DNA of 64,000 nt from Watersipora subatra (lineage: Eukaryota > Bryozoa > Gymnolaemata > Cheilostomatida > Watersiporidae): contig NC_088711.1 of NCBI RefSeq assembly GCF_963576615.1, positions 17,020,182 to 17,084,181 of the forward strand, given 5' to 3'. The notes beneath the pieces were generated by a model. The model was not told where the DNA came from, did no database searches, and saw nothing but the letters and a program-made list of their open reading frames with translations. Shown here one piece after another: positions 26,615 through 39,100 of this stretch. The position numbers and the translations under genes are program-made. Numbering within the stretch: position 1 is the first letter of the stretch; the number at the start of each line of letters is the position of its first letter.

Positions 26615-27153
26615 TCTAGAAAATATATTTTCATATATCAGTCCTGATTTTTGTTATAACACAGAAAAATTATTATTAGGCTGTGATTATAAAGATGCTG
26701 TTTGTTATTCTAACGGGAGTTTGCTCATATGCTATAAGAACTTCACGAGATTGGTTGAACCTGAAAGCTACCAACCAATCTTTACTTGAAACAAGATAAT
26801 TATTTTATTGTTTTAATCGAAAACTCGATATAATACAGAAAATTATTCATTCTAGAAAACTCACACTAGCCTTATTTACACTCTGAATGAATCAACAAAG
26901 TCAACGTTGCAATTATTTGGAACATTCATCGTGCGTAAACTTTACACGGCCTAAAAGATGCACTGATATTAAGAATGGGATCTCGAAAGAGAATAAGATC
27001 TTCATTTTAAGGTTAATACATTTTCTTAATAAACAGTAATCTATTTTACACTCCAACAACTATTGGAAAAAATTGAATAAATAACTTAAGCTTTTTTCAC
27101 AATTTTCAAATGCGTCTAGCGTCGAACTAGAACTCGAGTGTTAAAAATAGGAA

Positions 27154-27226
27154 GCCGAAATAGCTCATTTGGGCGAGTGTTAGACTAAAGGTCTAAAGGT
27201 CCCTGGTTCGATCTCTGGTTTTGGCA
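27154..27226 (+). tRNA. tRNA-Phe-like, anticodon AAA
   Basis: Loop CTAAAGG with altered D arm; T arm TTCGATCTCTGG. Followed by a TAT copy at 27,766, repeating the 19,208/19,820 pair. Confidence 0.55.
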
Positions 27227-27765
27227 TCCGCAAAATAGATTTTCATATATCAGTCCTGAATTTTGCTATAACTCAGAAAAATAAGTATTAGGCTGTGATT
27301 AAATTGATGCGGTTTGTTATTCTCACAGGTGTTTGTTCACATGCTAGAAGAAATCCACGAGATTGATTGAACCTGAAAGTTCAAAACAAAACTTCATTTG
27401 AAAAAAGATAATTATTTTATTGTTTTAATCGAGAACTTGATATAATACAGAAAATTATTCATTCTAAAAAACTCTCACTAGCCTCATTTACACTCTGAAT
27501 GAGTCAACAAAGTCAACATTGATATTATTTGAAACAATCTTGGTGCGTAAACTTTACACGACCTAAAAGATGCACTGATATTAAGAATTGGATCTCGAAA
27601 GGGAATAACATTTTTATTTTAAGGTTAATAATTTTTCAAATTAAACAGTAATTTATTTTACACTCCAACAACTATTGGAAAAAATTGAATAAATAACTTG
27701 AGCTTTTTTCACAATTTTCAAATGCGTCTTGCTTCGCAATAGAACTCGAGTGTGAAAAATAGGAA

Positions 27766-27838
27766 GCCGAAATAGCTCAGTTGGGAGAGCGTTAGACCTA
27801 TGATCCAAAGGTCCCTGGTTCAATATCGGGTTTCCGCA
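27766..27838 (+). pseudogene. tRNA-Phe-derived copy with anticodon TAT
   Basis: Loop CCTATGA without U33, T61, C3-C70. Confidence 0.7.
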
Positions 27839-28376
27839 TCTAGAAAATATACTTTCATATATCAGTCGTGATTTTTGCTATAACGCAGAAAAATCAGTAT
27901 TAGGCTGTTATTAAAAAGATGCTGTTTGTTATTCTCACAGGAGTTTGTTCATATGCTAGAAGAAATCCACGAGATTGGTTGAACCTGAAAATTCAAAGCA
28001 AATCGTCATTTGAAACCAAATAATTATTTTATTGTTTTAATCGAGAACTTGATATAATACAGAGATTTACTCAATCTACAAACTTTGCACTAGCCTCATT
28101 TACATTCCGAATTAATCTCGAATGCTTTCTTTGAAAATTTTTGGAACTTTCATGGTTCATAAAATCTACACAGCCTCAAAAGTGCACTGATATTATGAAA
28201 TTGATTACAAAAGTGAATAAGATAGTTAATCTAAGGTTTGTGTTTGGTTTAAATAAACAGTAATCTCCTATTCATCGCAACAACTGTTAGAAAAATTGAT
28301 TAAATAACTTAAATTTTTTTCACAAATTTCAACAGCGTCTAGCCTCGTACTAGACCTCGTTTGGGCAAAATAGGAA

Positions 28377-28449
28377 GCCGAAATAGCTCAGTTGGGAGAG
28401 CGTTAGACTGAAGATCTAAAGGTCCCTGGTTCGATCCCGGGTTTCGGCA
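28377..28449 (+). tRNA. tRNA-Phe(GAA), exact consensus
   Basis: Identical to the consensus copy at 1,490. Confidence 0.97.
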
Positions 28450-28987
28450 TCTAGAAAATATATTTTCATATATCAGTCCTGAATTTTGTTATAACACAGA
28501 AAAATTAGTATTAGGCTGTGATTAAAAAGATGCTGTTTGTTATTCTCACAGGAGTTTGTTCATATGCTAGAAGAAATCCACGAGATTGGTTGAACCTGAA
28601 AATTCAAAGCAAATCGTCATTTGAAACCAAATAATTATTTTATTGTTTTAATCGAGAACTTGATATAATACAGAGATTTACTCAATCTACAAACTTTGCA
28701 CTAGCCTCATTTACATTCCGAATTAATCTCGAATGCTTTCTTTGAAAATTTTTGGAACTTTCATGGTTCATAAAATCTACACAGCCTCAAAAGTGCACTG
28801 ATATTATGAAATTGATTACAAAAGTGAATAAGATAGTTAATCTAAGGTTTGTGTTTGGTTTAAATAAACAGTAATCTCCTATTCATCGCAACAACTGTTA
28901 GAAAAATTGATTAAATAACTTAAATTTTTTTCACAAATTTCAACAGCGTCTAGCCTCGTACTAGACCTCGTTTGGGCAAAATAGGAA

Positions 28988-29060
28988 GCCGAAATAGCTC
29001 AGTTTGGAGAGCGTTAGACTGAAGATCTAAAGGTCCCTGGTTCGATCCCGGGTTTTGGCA
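28988..29060 (+). tRNA. tRNA-Phe(GAA)
   Basis: All stems pair, with a G4-T69 wobble and TTTGGA D loop. Confidence 0.92.
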
Positions 29061-29597
29061 TCTGAAAAAAATGTTTTCATATATCAGTCCTGATTTTTGC
29101 TATAACACAGAAAACTTAGTATTAGGCTGTGATTAAAAAGATGCCGTTTGTTATTCTCACAGGAGTTTTTTCATATGCTAGAAGAAATCCACGAGATTGG
29201 TTGAACCTGAAAATTCAAAGCAAATCTTCTTTGAAACAAGATATATATTCTATTGTTTTAATCGAGAACTTGATATAATACAGAGAATTATTCATTCTAC
29301 AAACTTTGCACTAGCCTCATTTCCATTCCGAATTAATCTCGAATGCTTTCTTTGAAATATTTTGGAACTTTCATGGTTCATAAAAATTACACAGCCTCAA
29401 ATGTGCACTGATATTATGAGTTTGATTACAAAAGTGAATAACATAGTTAATCTAAGGTTTGTGTTTGGTTTAAATAAACAGTAATCTCCTGTTCATCGCA
29501 ACAACTGTTAGAAAAAATGATTAAATAACTTAAATTCTTTTCACAAATTTCAACAGCGTCTAGCCTCGTACTAGACCACGTTTGGGCAAAATAGGAA

Positions 29598-29670
29598 GCC
29601 GAAATAGCTCAGTTTGGAGAGCGTTAGATTGAAGATCTGATGGTCCCTGGTTCAATCCCGGGTTTTGGCA
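29598..29670 (+). tRNA. tRNA-Phe(GAA)
   Basis: Subtype of 882 (T32, G42, G4-T69). Confidence 0.85.
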
Positions 29671-30207
29671 TCTAAAAAAATATTTTCATATATCAGTCCG
29701 GACTTTTTCTATAACACAGAAAAATTTGTATTAGGCTGTGATTAAAAAGATGCTGTTTGTTATTCTCACAGGAGTTTGTTCATATACTAGAAGAAATCCG
29801 CGAGATTGGTTGAACCTGAAAATTCAAAGCAAATCGTCATTTGAAACAAAATAATTATTTTATTGTTTTAATCGAGAACTTGATATAATACAGAGAATTA
29901 TTCATTCTAAAAACTTTGCACTAGCCTCATTTCCATTCCGAATTAATCTCGATTGCTTTCTTTGAAATATTTTGGAACTTTCATGGTTCATAAATTATAC
30001 ACAGCCTCAAAAGTGCACTGATATTATGAGTTTGATTACAAAAGTGAATAAAATAGTTAATCTAAAGTTTGTGTTTAGTTTAAATAAACAGTAATCTCCT
30101 ATTCATCGCAACAACTGTTAGAAAAAATGATTAAATAACTTAAAATCTTTTCATAAATTTTAACAGCGTCTAGCCTCGTACTAGAACTCGTTTGCACAAA
30201 ATAGGAA

Positions 30208-30280
30208 ACCGAAATAGCTCAGTTGGGAGAGCGTTAGACTGAAGATCTAAAGGTCCCTGGTTCGATCCCGGGTTTCGGCA
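30208..30280 (+). tRNA. tRNA-Phe(GAA), A1
   Basis: Consensus except that G1 is A, which breaks the 1-72 pair. Confidence 0.8.
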
Positions 30281-30818
30281 TCTGGAAAATAAATTTTCAT
30301 ATGTCAGTCGTGATTTTTGATATAACACAGAAAAATTAGTATTAGGCTGTGATTATAAAGATGCTGTTTGTTATTCTCACAGGAGTTTGTTCATATACTA
30401 GAAGAAATCCGCGAGATTGGTTGAACCTGAAAATTCAAAGCAAATCGTCATTTGAAACAAAATAATTATTTTATTGTTTTAATCGAGAACTTGATATAAT
30501 ACAGAGAATTATTCATTCTAAAAACTTTGCACTAGCCTCATTTACATTCCGAATTAATCTCGATTGCTTTCTTTAAAATATTTTGGAACTTTCATGGTTC
30601 ATAAATTATACACAGCCTCAAAAGTGCACTGATATTATGAGTTTGATTACAAAAGTGAATAAGATAGTTAATCTAAGGTTTGTGTTTGGTTTAAATAAAC
30701 AGTAATCTCCTATTCATCGCAACAACCGTTAGAAAAAATGATTAAATAACTTAAATTCTTTTCACAAGTTTCAACAGCGTCTAGCCTCGTACTAGACCTC
30801 GTTTGGGCAAAATAGGAA

Positions 30819-30891
30819 GCTGAAATAGCTCAGTTTGGAGAGCATTAGACTGAAGATCTAAAGGTCCCTGGTTCGATCCCGGGTTTCGGCA
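30819..30891 (+). tRNA. tRNA-Phe(GAA)
   Basis: GCTGAAA against TTTCGGC gives a T3-G70 wobble; A26; rest intact. Confidence 0.85.
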
Positions 30892-31429
30892 TCTAGAAAA
30901 TATATTTTCATATATCAGTCCTGAATTTGATGTAACACAGAAAAATTATTATTAGGCTGTGATTTTAAGGATGCTGTTTGTTATTCTAACGGGAGTTTGC
31001 TCATATGCTATAAAAACTTCACGAGATTGGTTGACCCCGAAAATTCAAAACAATTGTTCATTTGAAACAAGATAATTATTTTATTGTTTTATTCGAGAAC
31101 TTGATATAATACAAAGAATAATTCATTCTAAAAATTTCACACTAACCTGATTTACACTCTGAATGAATCAACGAAGTCAGCGTTGCAATTAATTGGAACA
31201 TTCATGGTGCGTAAACTTTACACGGCCTAAAAGATGCACTGATATTAAGAATTAGATGTCGAAAGGGAATAACATTTTTATTTTAAGGTTAATAATTTTT
31301 CAAAATAAGCAGCAATTTATTTTACACTTTAACAACTATTTGAAAAAATTGAATAAATAACTTAAGCTTTTTTCACAATTTTCAATTGCGTCTAGTTTCG
31401 CACTAGAACTCGAGCGTGAAAAATAGGAA

Positions 31430-31502
31430 GCCGAAATAGCTCAGTTGGGAGAGCGTTAGACTGAAGATCTAAAGGTCCCTGGTTCAATATCGGGTTTCAG
31501 CA
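31430..31502 (+). tRNA. tRNA-Phe(GAA), variant T arm
   Basis: Anticodon arm intact; T61 and C3-A70. Confidence 0.6.
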
Positions 31503-32040
31503 TCTAGAAAATATATTTTCATATATCAGTCCTGATTTTTGTTATAACACAAAAAAATTATTATTAGGCTGTGATTATAAAGATGCTGTTTGTTATTCTC
31601 ACGGGAGTTTGCTCATATGCTATAAGAACTTCACGAGATTGGTTGAACCTGAAAGCTACCAACAAATCTTTACTTGAAACATGATAATTATTTTATTGTT
31701 TTAATCGAGAACTTGATATAATACAGAAAATTACTCATTCTACAAACTTTGCACTAGCCTCATTTACATTCCGAATTAATCTCGAATGCTTTCTTTGAAA
31801 TTTTTTGGAACTTTCATGGTTCATAAAATCTACACAGCCTCAAAAGTGCACTGATATTATAAAATTGATTACAAAAGTGAATAAGATAGTTAATCTAAGG
31901 TTTGTGTTTGGTTTAAATAAACAGTAATCTCCTATTCATCGCAACAACTGTTAGAAAAAATGATTAAATAACTTAATTTCTTTTCACAAATTTCAACAGC
32001 GTCTAGCCTCGTACTAGACCTCGTTTGGGCAAAATAGGAA

Positions 32041-32113
32041 GCCGAAATAGCTCAGTTGGGAGAGCGTTAGACTGAAGATCTAAAGGTCCCTGGTTCGATC
32101 CCGGGTTTCGGCA
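32041..32113 (+). tRNA. tRNA-Phe(GAA), exact consensus
   Basis: Identical to the consensus copy at 1,490. Confidence 0.97.
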
Positions 32114-32651
32114 TCTGGAAAATATATTTTCATATATCAGTCCTGATTTTTGATATAATACAGAAAAATTAGTATTAGGCTCTGATTAAAAAGATGCCGT
32201 TTGTTATTCTCACAGGAGTTTCTTCATATGCTAGAAGAAATCCACGAGATTGGTTGAACCTGAAAATTCAAAGCAAATCGTCATTTGAAACAAAATAATT
32301 ATTTTATTGTTTTAATCGAGAACTTGATATAATACAGAGAATTATTCATTCTAAAAACTTTGCACTAGCCTCATTTACATTCCGAATTAATCTCGATTGC
32401 TTTCTTTAAAATATTTTGGAACTTTCATGGTTCATAAATTATACACAGCCTCAAAAGTGCACTGATATTATGAGTTTCATTACAAAAGTGAATAACATAG
32501 TTAATCTAAGGTTTGTGTTTGGTTTAAATAAACAGTAATTTCCTATTCATCGCAACAACCGTTAGAAAAAATGATTAAATAACTTAAATTCTTTTCACAA
32601 GTTTCAACAGCGTCTAGCCTCGTACTAGACCTCGTTTGGTCAAAATAGGAA

Positions 32652-32724
32652 GCCGAAATAGCTCAGTTTGGAGAGCGTTAGACTGAAGATCTAAAGGTCC
32701 CTGGTTCGATCCCGGGTTTTGGCA
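32652..32724 (+). tRNA. tRNA-Phe(GAA)
   Basis: All stems pair, with a G4-T69 wobble and TTTGGA D loop. Confidence 0.92.
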
Positions 32725-33262
32725 TCTAGAAAATATATTTTCATATATCAGTCCTGAATTTGATGTAACACAGAAAAATTATTATTAGGCTGTGATTATA
32801 AGGATGCTGTTTGTTATTCTAATGGGAGTTTCCTCATATGCTATAAAAACTTCACGAGATTGGTTGACCCTGAAAATTCAAAACAATTCTTCATTTGAAA
32901 CAATATAATTATTTTATTGTTTTAATCGAGAACTTGATATAATGCAGAGAAGAATTCATTCTAAAAAACTCACACTAGCCTGATTTACACTCTGAATGAT
33001 TCAACGAAGTCAACGTTGCAATTAATTGGAACATTCATGGTGCGTAAACTTTACACGGCCTAAAAGATGCACTGATATTAAGAATTAGATGTCGAAAGGG
33101 AATAACATTTTTATTTTAAGGTTAATAATTTTTCTAATTAAACAGTAATCTATTTTACACTCCAACAACTATTGGAAAAAATTGAATAAATAACTTAAGC
33201 TTTTTTCACAATTTTCAAATGCGTCTTGCTTCGCAATAGAACTCGAGTGTGAAAAATAGGAA

Positions 33263-33335
33263 GCCGAAATAGCTCAGTTGGGAGAGCGTTAGACCTATGA
33301 TCCAAAGGTCCCTGGTTCAATATCGAGTTTCCGCA
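33263..33335 (+). pseudogene. tRNA-Phe-derived copy with anticodon TAT
   Basis: Loop CCTATGA without U33; T stem further damaged (TCGAG). Confidence 0.7.
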
Positions 33336-33874
33336 TCTAGAAAATATACTTTCATATATCAGTCGTGATTTTTGCTATAACGCAGAAAAATTAGTATTAG
33401 GCTGTTATTAAAAAGATGCTGTTTGTTATTCTCACAGGAGTTTGTTCATATGCTAGAAGAAATCCACGAGATTGGTTGAACCTGAAAAATCAAAACAATT
33501 CTTGATTTGAAACAAGATAATTATTTGATTGTTTCAATCGAGAACTTGATTATATACAAAAAATAATTCATTCTAAAAAACTCACACTAACCTCATTTAC
33601 ACTCTGAATGAATCAACGAAGTCAACGTTGCAATTTTTTGGAACATTCATCGTGCGTAAACTTTACACGGCCTAAAAGATGCACTGATATTAAGAATGGG
33701 ATCTCGAAAGGGAATAAGATCTTTATTTTAAGGTTAATACATTTTCTAAATAAACAGTAATCTGTTTTACACTTCAACAACTATTGGAAAAAATTGAATA
33801 AATAACTTAAGCTTTTTTCACAATTTTCAAATGCGTTTCGCTTCGCACTAGAACTCGAGTTTCAAAAATAGGAA

Positions 33875-33947
33875 GCCGAAATAGCTCAGTTTGGAGAGCG
33901 TTAGACTGAAGATCTAAAGGTCCCTGGTTCGATTCCGGGTTTTGGCA
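33875..33947 (+). tRNA. tRNA-Phe(GAA)
   Basis: Last good copy before the array decays; TTTGGA D loop, T loop TTCGATT, G4-T69 wobble. Confidence 0.92.
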
Positions 33948-34775
33948 TCTGGAAAGTATATTTTCATATATCAGTCGTGATTTTTGCTATAACACAAAAA
34001 ATTAGTATTAGGCTGTGATTAAAAAGATTTTGTTTGTTATTCTTACAGGAGTTTGTTCATATGCTAAAAGAAATCCACGAGATTGGTTGAACCTGAAAGT
34101 TCAAAACAAATTTTCATTTGAAACAAGATAATCATTTTATTGTTTTAATCGAACACTTGATATAATACAGAGAATTATCCATTCTAATAAAACTTGCACC
34201 AGCCTCATTTAAATTCCGAATGAATCGCGAATGCTGTCTTTAAAATCTTTTGGAACTTTCACGGTTCATCAAATCTACACAGTCCCCAAGGTGCGCTGAT
34301 AGTATGAATTTGATTAAAAACATGCGGTTTGTTATTCTCACAGGAGTTTGTTCATACGCTAGAAGAAATCCACGAGATTGGTTGAACTTGAAAATTCAAA
34401 TCAAATCTTCATTTGAAACAAGATAATTATTTTATTGTTTTAATTGAGAACTTGATATAATAAAAAGAATTATTCATTCTAAAAAAACTCGCACCAGCCT
34501 CATTTACACTCTGAATGAATCATTAAAGTCGACTTTGCAATTATATGGAACATTTATTTGTGCATAAACTTTGCACAGCCTAAAAAGTACACTGATATTA
34601 TGAATTGGATCTCAAAAGTGAATAAGATCTTTATTCTAAGGTTTGTATTTAGTTTAAATAAACAGTAATCTACTCTAAATCGCAACATTTCTTTGAAAAA
34701 GTGATGAAATAAGTTCTTTGCACAAACTTTACCTGCGCCTAGATTCACACTAGAACTCGTTGGTGCAAAATAGGA

Positions 34776-34848
34776 TCCCTAATAGCTCAGTTGGGAGAGT
34801 GTTAGCCTAAAGTTTTTAAGCTCTTTGGTTCAATCCCAGATTTCCGCA
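34776..34848 (+). pseudogene. Decayed tRNA-Phe copy at array edge
   Basis: Still 73 nt, but the acceptor stem and anticodon stem no longer pair well; the anticodon place reads AAA. It follows a longer unit (901 bp after the previous gene) that lacks a tRNA. Confidence 0.8.
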
Positions 34849-35312
34849 TCTGGGAAATGTATTTTCATGTATTAGTCCGGCATTTCGCTATACCACTGAA
34901 ACACTTAGTATCAGGCTATGATTAAAAAGATGATGTTTGTTGTACTTGTAGTAGTTTGTTTTCATGCTAGAGGAATCCTTCTGGATTGGTTGAGCCCTGA
35001 AAGTTTAAACTAAAGCTTCATCGGAAGCAAGATATTTATGTTACTGTTTTAATCGAGAACTTGTCACAATACAGAGAATGATTCACTCTAAAAACTCGCA
35101 CTACCTTCATTTACAATCCGAAAAAATCACTAATGCTGTCTTCGAATTTTTTTGGAATTTTCACGGTTCATTAATTCACACTACTTAAAAGATGGACTGA
35201 TATTATCAATTGGGTCTCAGAAGTAAATAAGATATTTTTTCCAAGGTTTTCATCTAGTTTCATTTAGCGGTAGTGTGCATTTGTATCACACGTATTGTAG
35301 AAAAATTTTATT
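34849..35312 (+). repeat. Diverged spacer of the tRNA array, cut by the LTR element
   Basis: Alignable by eye to the array spacer (the GGCTATGATTAAAAAGATG and CTTCATCGGAAGCAAGATA stretches) but with many changes. It stops about 95 bp before the place where the next tRNA would begin. Confidence 0.75.
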
Positions 35313-35664
35313 TGTTTAGCATTCCTGGAGTTCATGCCGACTCACATTTGCCTATTCCGTGCTGAACAATGATAGTTGCTGTCGTGGAGTCACTAGCTAA
35401 GGTTTTGCTTAATTCATAGCGAGACGTTTCTTTAGCTTCTGTACAAGGCAGCCAGATTTGACTTAATAATTAAGAGTAGTAAGTTGACGATTGTCAATTC
35501 ATAATTCGTGTGTTTAACAAGTTGGGATAAAATTGGTACAGAAATGTTAGTTCAGGTTTCACGGTAATGAATAAAAGTTGTAACCCGCATACTAACCAGT
35601 AAGGTCACCTCACAAATGATCCTATGCGTTAAATAAAGTTAAGAGTTTCAAACAAAACTCTACA
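35313..35664 (+). repeat. Left LTR of the BEL/Pao element
   Basis: About 350 bp, matching the right LTR from GTTTAGC at the start to the AATAAAGTTAAGAGTTT region near the end. Limits are by eye, to within about 10 bp. Confidence 0.8.
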
Positions 35665-35699
35665 TTGAAACCTTTCTTTAAACAAAATTGCGAACAATT

Positions 35700-36115
35700 G
35701 ATAATTTAGCCAGTCAACAGAGTAGACAATATAAAAGCTGTTCTGGACCAATAAAGAAAAGATAACTTCAGTCAGCCACACTGTAGACAACACAAGAACT
35801 GATTTGGGCCTATAAAGAAAAGGCAACTCCAGTCAGCCCCGTGTAGGCAATACAAGAGTTGCTCTGGACCTATAAAGAAAAAATAACTTTAGTCAGCCAC
35901 ACTGTAGACAACACAAGAGTTATTCTGGACCTACAAGAAAAAATAACTCTATCCAGCTAACAGTGTAGACAACATAAAAACTGTTCTGGACCAATAAAGA
36001 AATGATGACTTCAGTCAGCCACACTGTACACAACACAAGAGCTGTTCTGGACCAACAAGAAAAATCAACTCCACCCAATCAACAGAATAGACAACACAAA
36101 AGCTGTACCAGAAAC
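35700..36115 (+). repeat. ~60-bp tandem repeat in the BEL leader
   Basis: About seven imperfect copies of a 60-bp unit built on CAGCCACACTGTAGACAACA, then GAGCTGTTCTGGACC and TATAAAGAAAAA. It lies between the left LTR and the Gag-like region, where BEL elements have untranslated leader. Confidence 0.8.
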
Positions 36116-39100
36116 ATACATACCAGCCAAAGTGAAGAAACCACATGAGCTGAACTTAATGAGCAGAACCACATAAGAGAAACTTTTATTGACACATTGT
36201 ATGAAATTTGTGACAACGTTGATGCTAGAATTATCGAGACTTGCGATATGTATAATGAATTAGTAGCTCTATGTAACACTGATGCAGACTCAAATAAGAT
36301 GATGGAGACAATAAAACCCATGTATGATGGCCTTGTGATCACAGCTAATTCTCTGAAAGATTTAGTAGCGGAACACATAGAGAGGCTGGAAGAATTGCAA
36401 CTGAGGGAAGCTCAAAAGAAAATTGCTGGCCAACAGAGAAATAGAAGAACAGGTAAGGCTATTTGAGGAGATGGTAAAGAAGAAAGAATCTAACTCTATC
36501 ATTCAACATCCTCCATAATGCATAGCGTAGAACAAATTGACTGAGCTGTTAACCAAACAAAGGAATCTGATTTACCATCTAATGAAGCAGACAGACACAA
36601 CACAACCAGAACAGAACAGGAACAAGCACAGCCATGCAGAGAAGTAGCTAGAGTTACTGAGCACACAGGCGTGGATGTTGAAAGCAGAAAAAACCTAACC
36701 AGTTTTTTACTAGAAAAGTCGAAAGTACCATGTCTACTTCTGACACCACAAAATCAGAACTATCAATTGCAGAACAACTAGTAGCCTGCCTGACAGCAAC
36801 ATTTTGAAGCTCACATAAATCAGTAGAACCCAGTGTATTTGAAGGAAATGTCTTAGAATTCAATGATTGGGAAGTAGCCCTGGATTCCTACTTTTGTACA
36901 AAACATATAGAGGACACCCACAGACTTCGACATCTCAAAAAACTTCTGAAAGAAGAAGCCAAGATATGTGTTGAAGGACATTTCAGCACAAATGCAAATG
37001 AAGTTTTCTGGCAGCTAGAACGACTTTAAAAAGTCGGTATGAAAATGAACAAAACACGGCTAGGTATTTCAGAATGAAACTGGACAAGTGGCTAAAAATT
37101 ACTTCCTAAGATGGACTAGGCTTGAGAGACTTTGGAGACTTTTCGAGACACCTAAGGAGGGTCATGCAGCCTGTTGAAGCGCTGCAAGTTCTCAACGATT
37201 GCATAACAAATAAAAGGATGGTGGAAAAGCTTCCTGAGTGGCTATGGCTTAAATGAATAAGAGTAGTAGCAAAAGCTGATTTGGCTAACAAAACTTATCC
37301 AGACTTCAAAGAATTTGCAGAACTTATCAATGAAAAAGCCCACATCATGACACTTCCAATATCGCAATCAATGATATCACTGAGTCATAAACGAAGCAAA
37401 CATAATCAGAGTAATATTTCTAGCACAAAAAACAAAGCCATTAAAAGTTTTGCAGCTTCCATTGAACAAAAGAAGGAAAGTATTTGGTGCAAATCAACTA
37501 ACCCCAACACTGCAGACTGTTGCCATTTTCAAAAAAGGTCTAAACCAGAAAAAGAAGAACTTATTCCGAAGAATAGACTATGTTATAAATGCTTAGGGAA
37601 TGACCATTGATTAAAGGATTGTCAAAAGAAGATAAAATGTAGGAAGTGTAAAAAAGAAAATGTCACGGCAAATCACGACTCCAACTACCAGTATGACAAG
37701 GCGACTTCAAACACTGGTGGATCTAATTGGGCTGATGCTGAAACAAAGCCACAACAAGCAATGAAAGCTCACAGTACCACTAAGGTACTGAAATGTCAAA
37801 TCACAGAAGCGGAAAATTTAACAAGCATGGCTGTACCTGTTTATATCTCAGCAGACACAGGTTGTGAAATGCTAGTTGACACTCTTCTTGACAACATGTC
37901 GAATGCATGTTATGTATCAAAAGATGTAGTAGAAACATTAAAAGCGATAACTAGTGAAACAAAGAAAAATGTCACTCTTCACACCATTAATGGACCAGTA
38001 ACTGAAGACATCAAAAGATTTGATGACATTATGCTGCGCGGTTATTTAACAAATAGCTATGCACATATTTGTGCGTACAAGCGTGAATACATATGTATAT
38101 TGTGACAGAAATCAGTTACCCAAACAAGAAAAAGCTATTAGACTAGACCACTTGAAGGACATAGCAACACAATTCCCACCCTTGATAGACATACCAGTTG
38201 AACTTCTAATAAAAATGAACTCCACAGAAGTAATTCAACTTTTAAAAACAAGACCTGCAGTTAATGGAAAAATGGGCAAAGCCTATGGAGTAAGAGCGCT
38301 ATTTGGATGGACTATGTGTGGAGGTACACCAGAAACCATCTACAAACCTAGAAAAACAGCTTATAAGGCAGACACGTCCACAGATGTACGGTTGCTAAAT
38401 ATCCTGAAATGAGACTTCTAAGACACAAATGAGGATTCTTATCTATCTCAAAACAATGTCAAATTTAAGAAGAAATTAGAGACATCAATTCAGAAGAATG
38501 CAGCTGGAAATCATGTCATGCTGTTGGCATTCAAATTCCCACTTGTCTCAAAGTTCCTACAACATAAATTTTTTGTCGACGATGGTGTAACAAGTGTTGC
38601 TACTGCTGTAGACGCTAAAGGAAAAATCACAACATCAAGAGGAATGTGCTCAAAAGGGAACATAAGACTACACAAATTTTTTTTTAATAACAAGGAAGTA
38701 TTAGCTACAGTAGCTATTACTAAGCGTGGTGAATCTACTAAAGCTATAGACTTACTCACAGAAACACTTTCTAGTGAACGAACGCTTCGAATGAATTGGT
38801 ACTTAGACTGACACCTTTCACTTGGTCATCCCAGAATTACAAAACAAACCATCAACTGAAAGAGGCATCCTCTCAACCATTACTCAAAATTACAACCCTA
38901 TGGGGCTCATTTCACCTTTGGTTTTAAAAAGAAAACAAATTCTCCAGAGAATAGTTGATTCAGAACAACTATAGGACCAACCCATGTGCCAAGATGACAA
39001 ACAAAAATGGGAAACTTCGAAAACTGAAATAACCAATCTAACAGCATTGAGCCTACCACGATGTTTCAAAACAGGAACCAACATAGTGAGCACTGAATTG

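Larger units (their letters stand above)
1..35295 (+). repeat. Tandem tRNA-Phe gene array, ~611-bp unit
   Basis: A head-to-tail array whose unit is 608-612 bp, set by the spacing of 56 tRNA-Phe genes from 271 to 33,947. The array is open at the left window edge. Each unit is a 73-nt tRNA plus about 538 bp of AT-rich spacer. Two main spacer and upstream-flank classes are interleaved (CGCACTAGAACTCGAG versus CGTACTAGACCTCGTTTG just before the gene), with a rarer third class before copies at 14,935 and 19,208. Spacers hold no recognisable protein gene, 5S rRNA or snRNA. From about 34 kb the units diverge and one lacks its tRNA (33,948-34,775 is a fused, longer spacer), as expected at the edge of an array kept uniform by unequal exchange. 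It could be a working tRNA locus or a satellite that grew from one; intact copies favour at least partial function. Confidence 0.97.

Noticed and set aside
1-33947. CRISPR-like look of regular repeats
   Set aside because: The 73-bp element is a tRNA, the spacers are themselves repeats of one another, and the genome is that of an animal.
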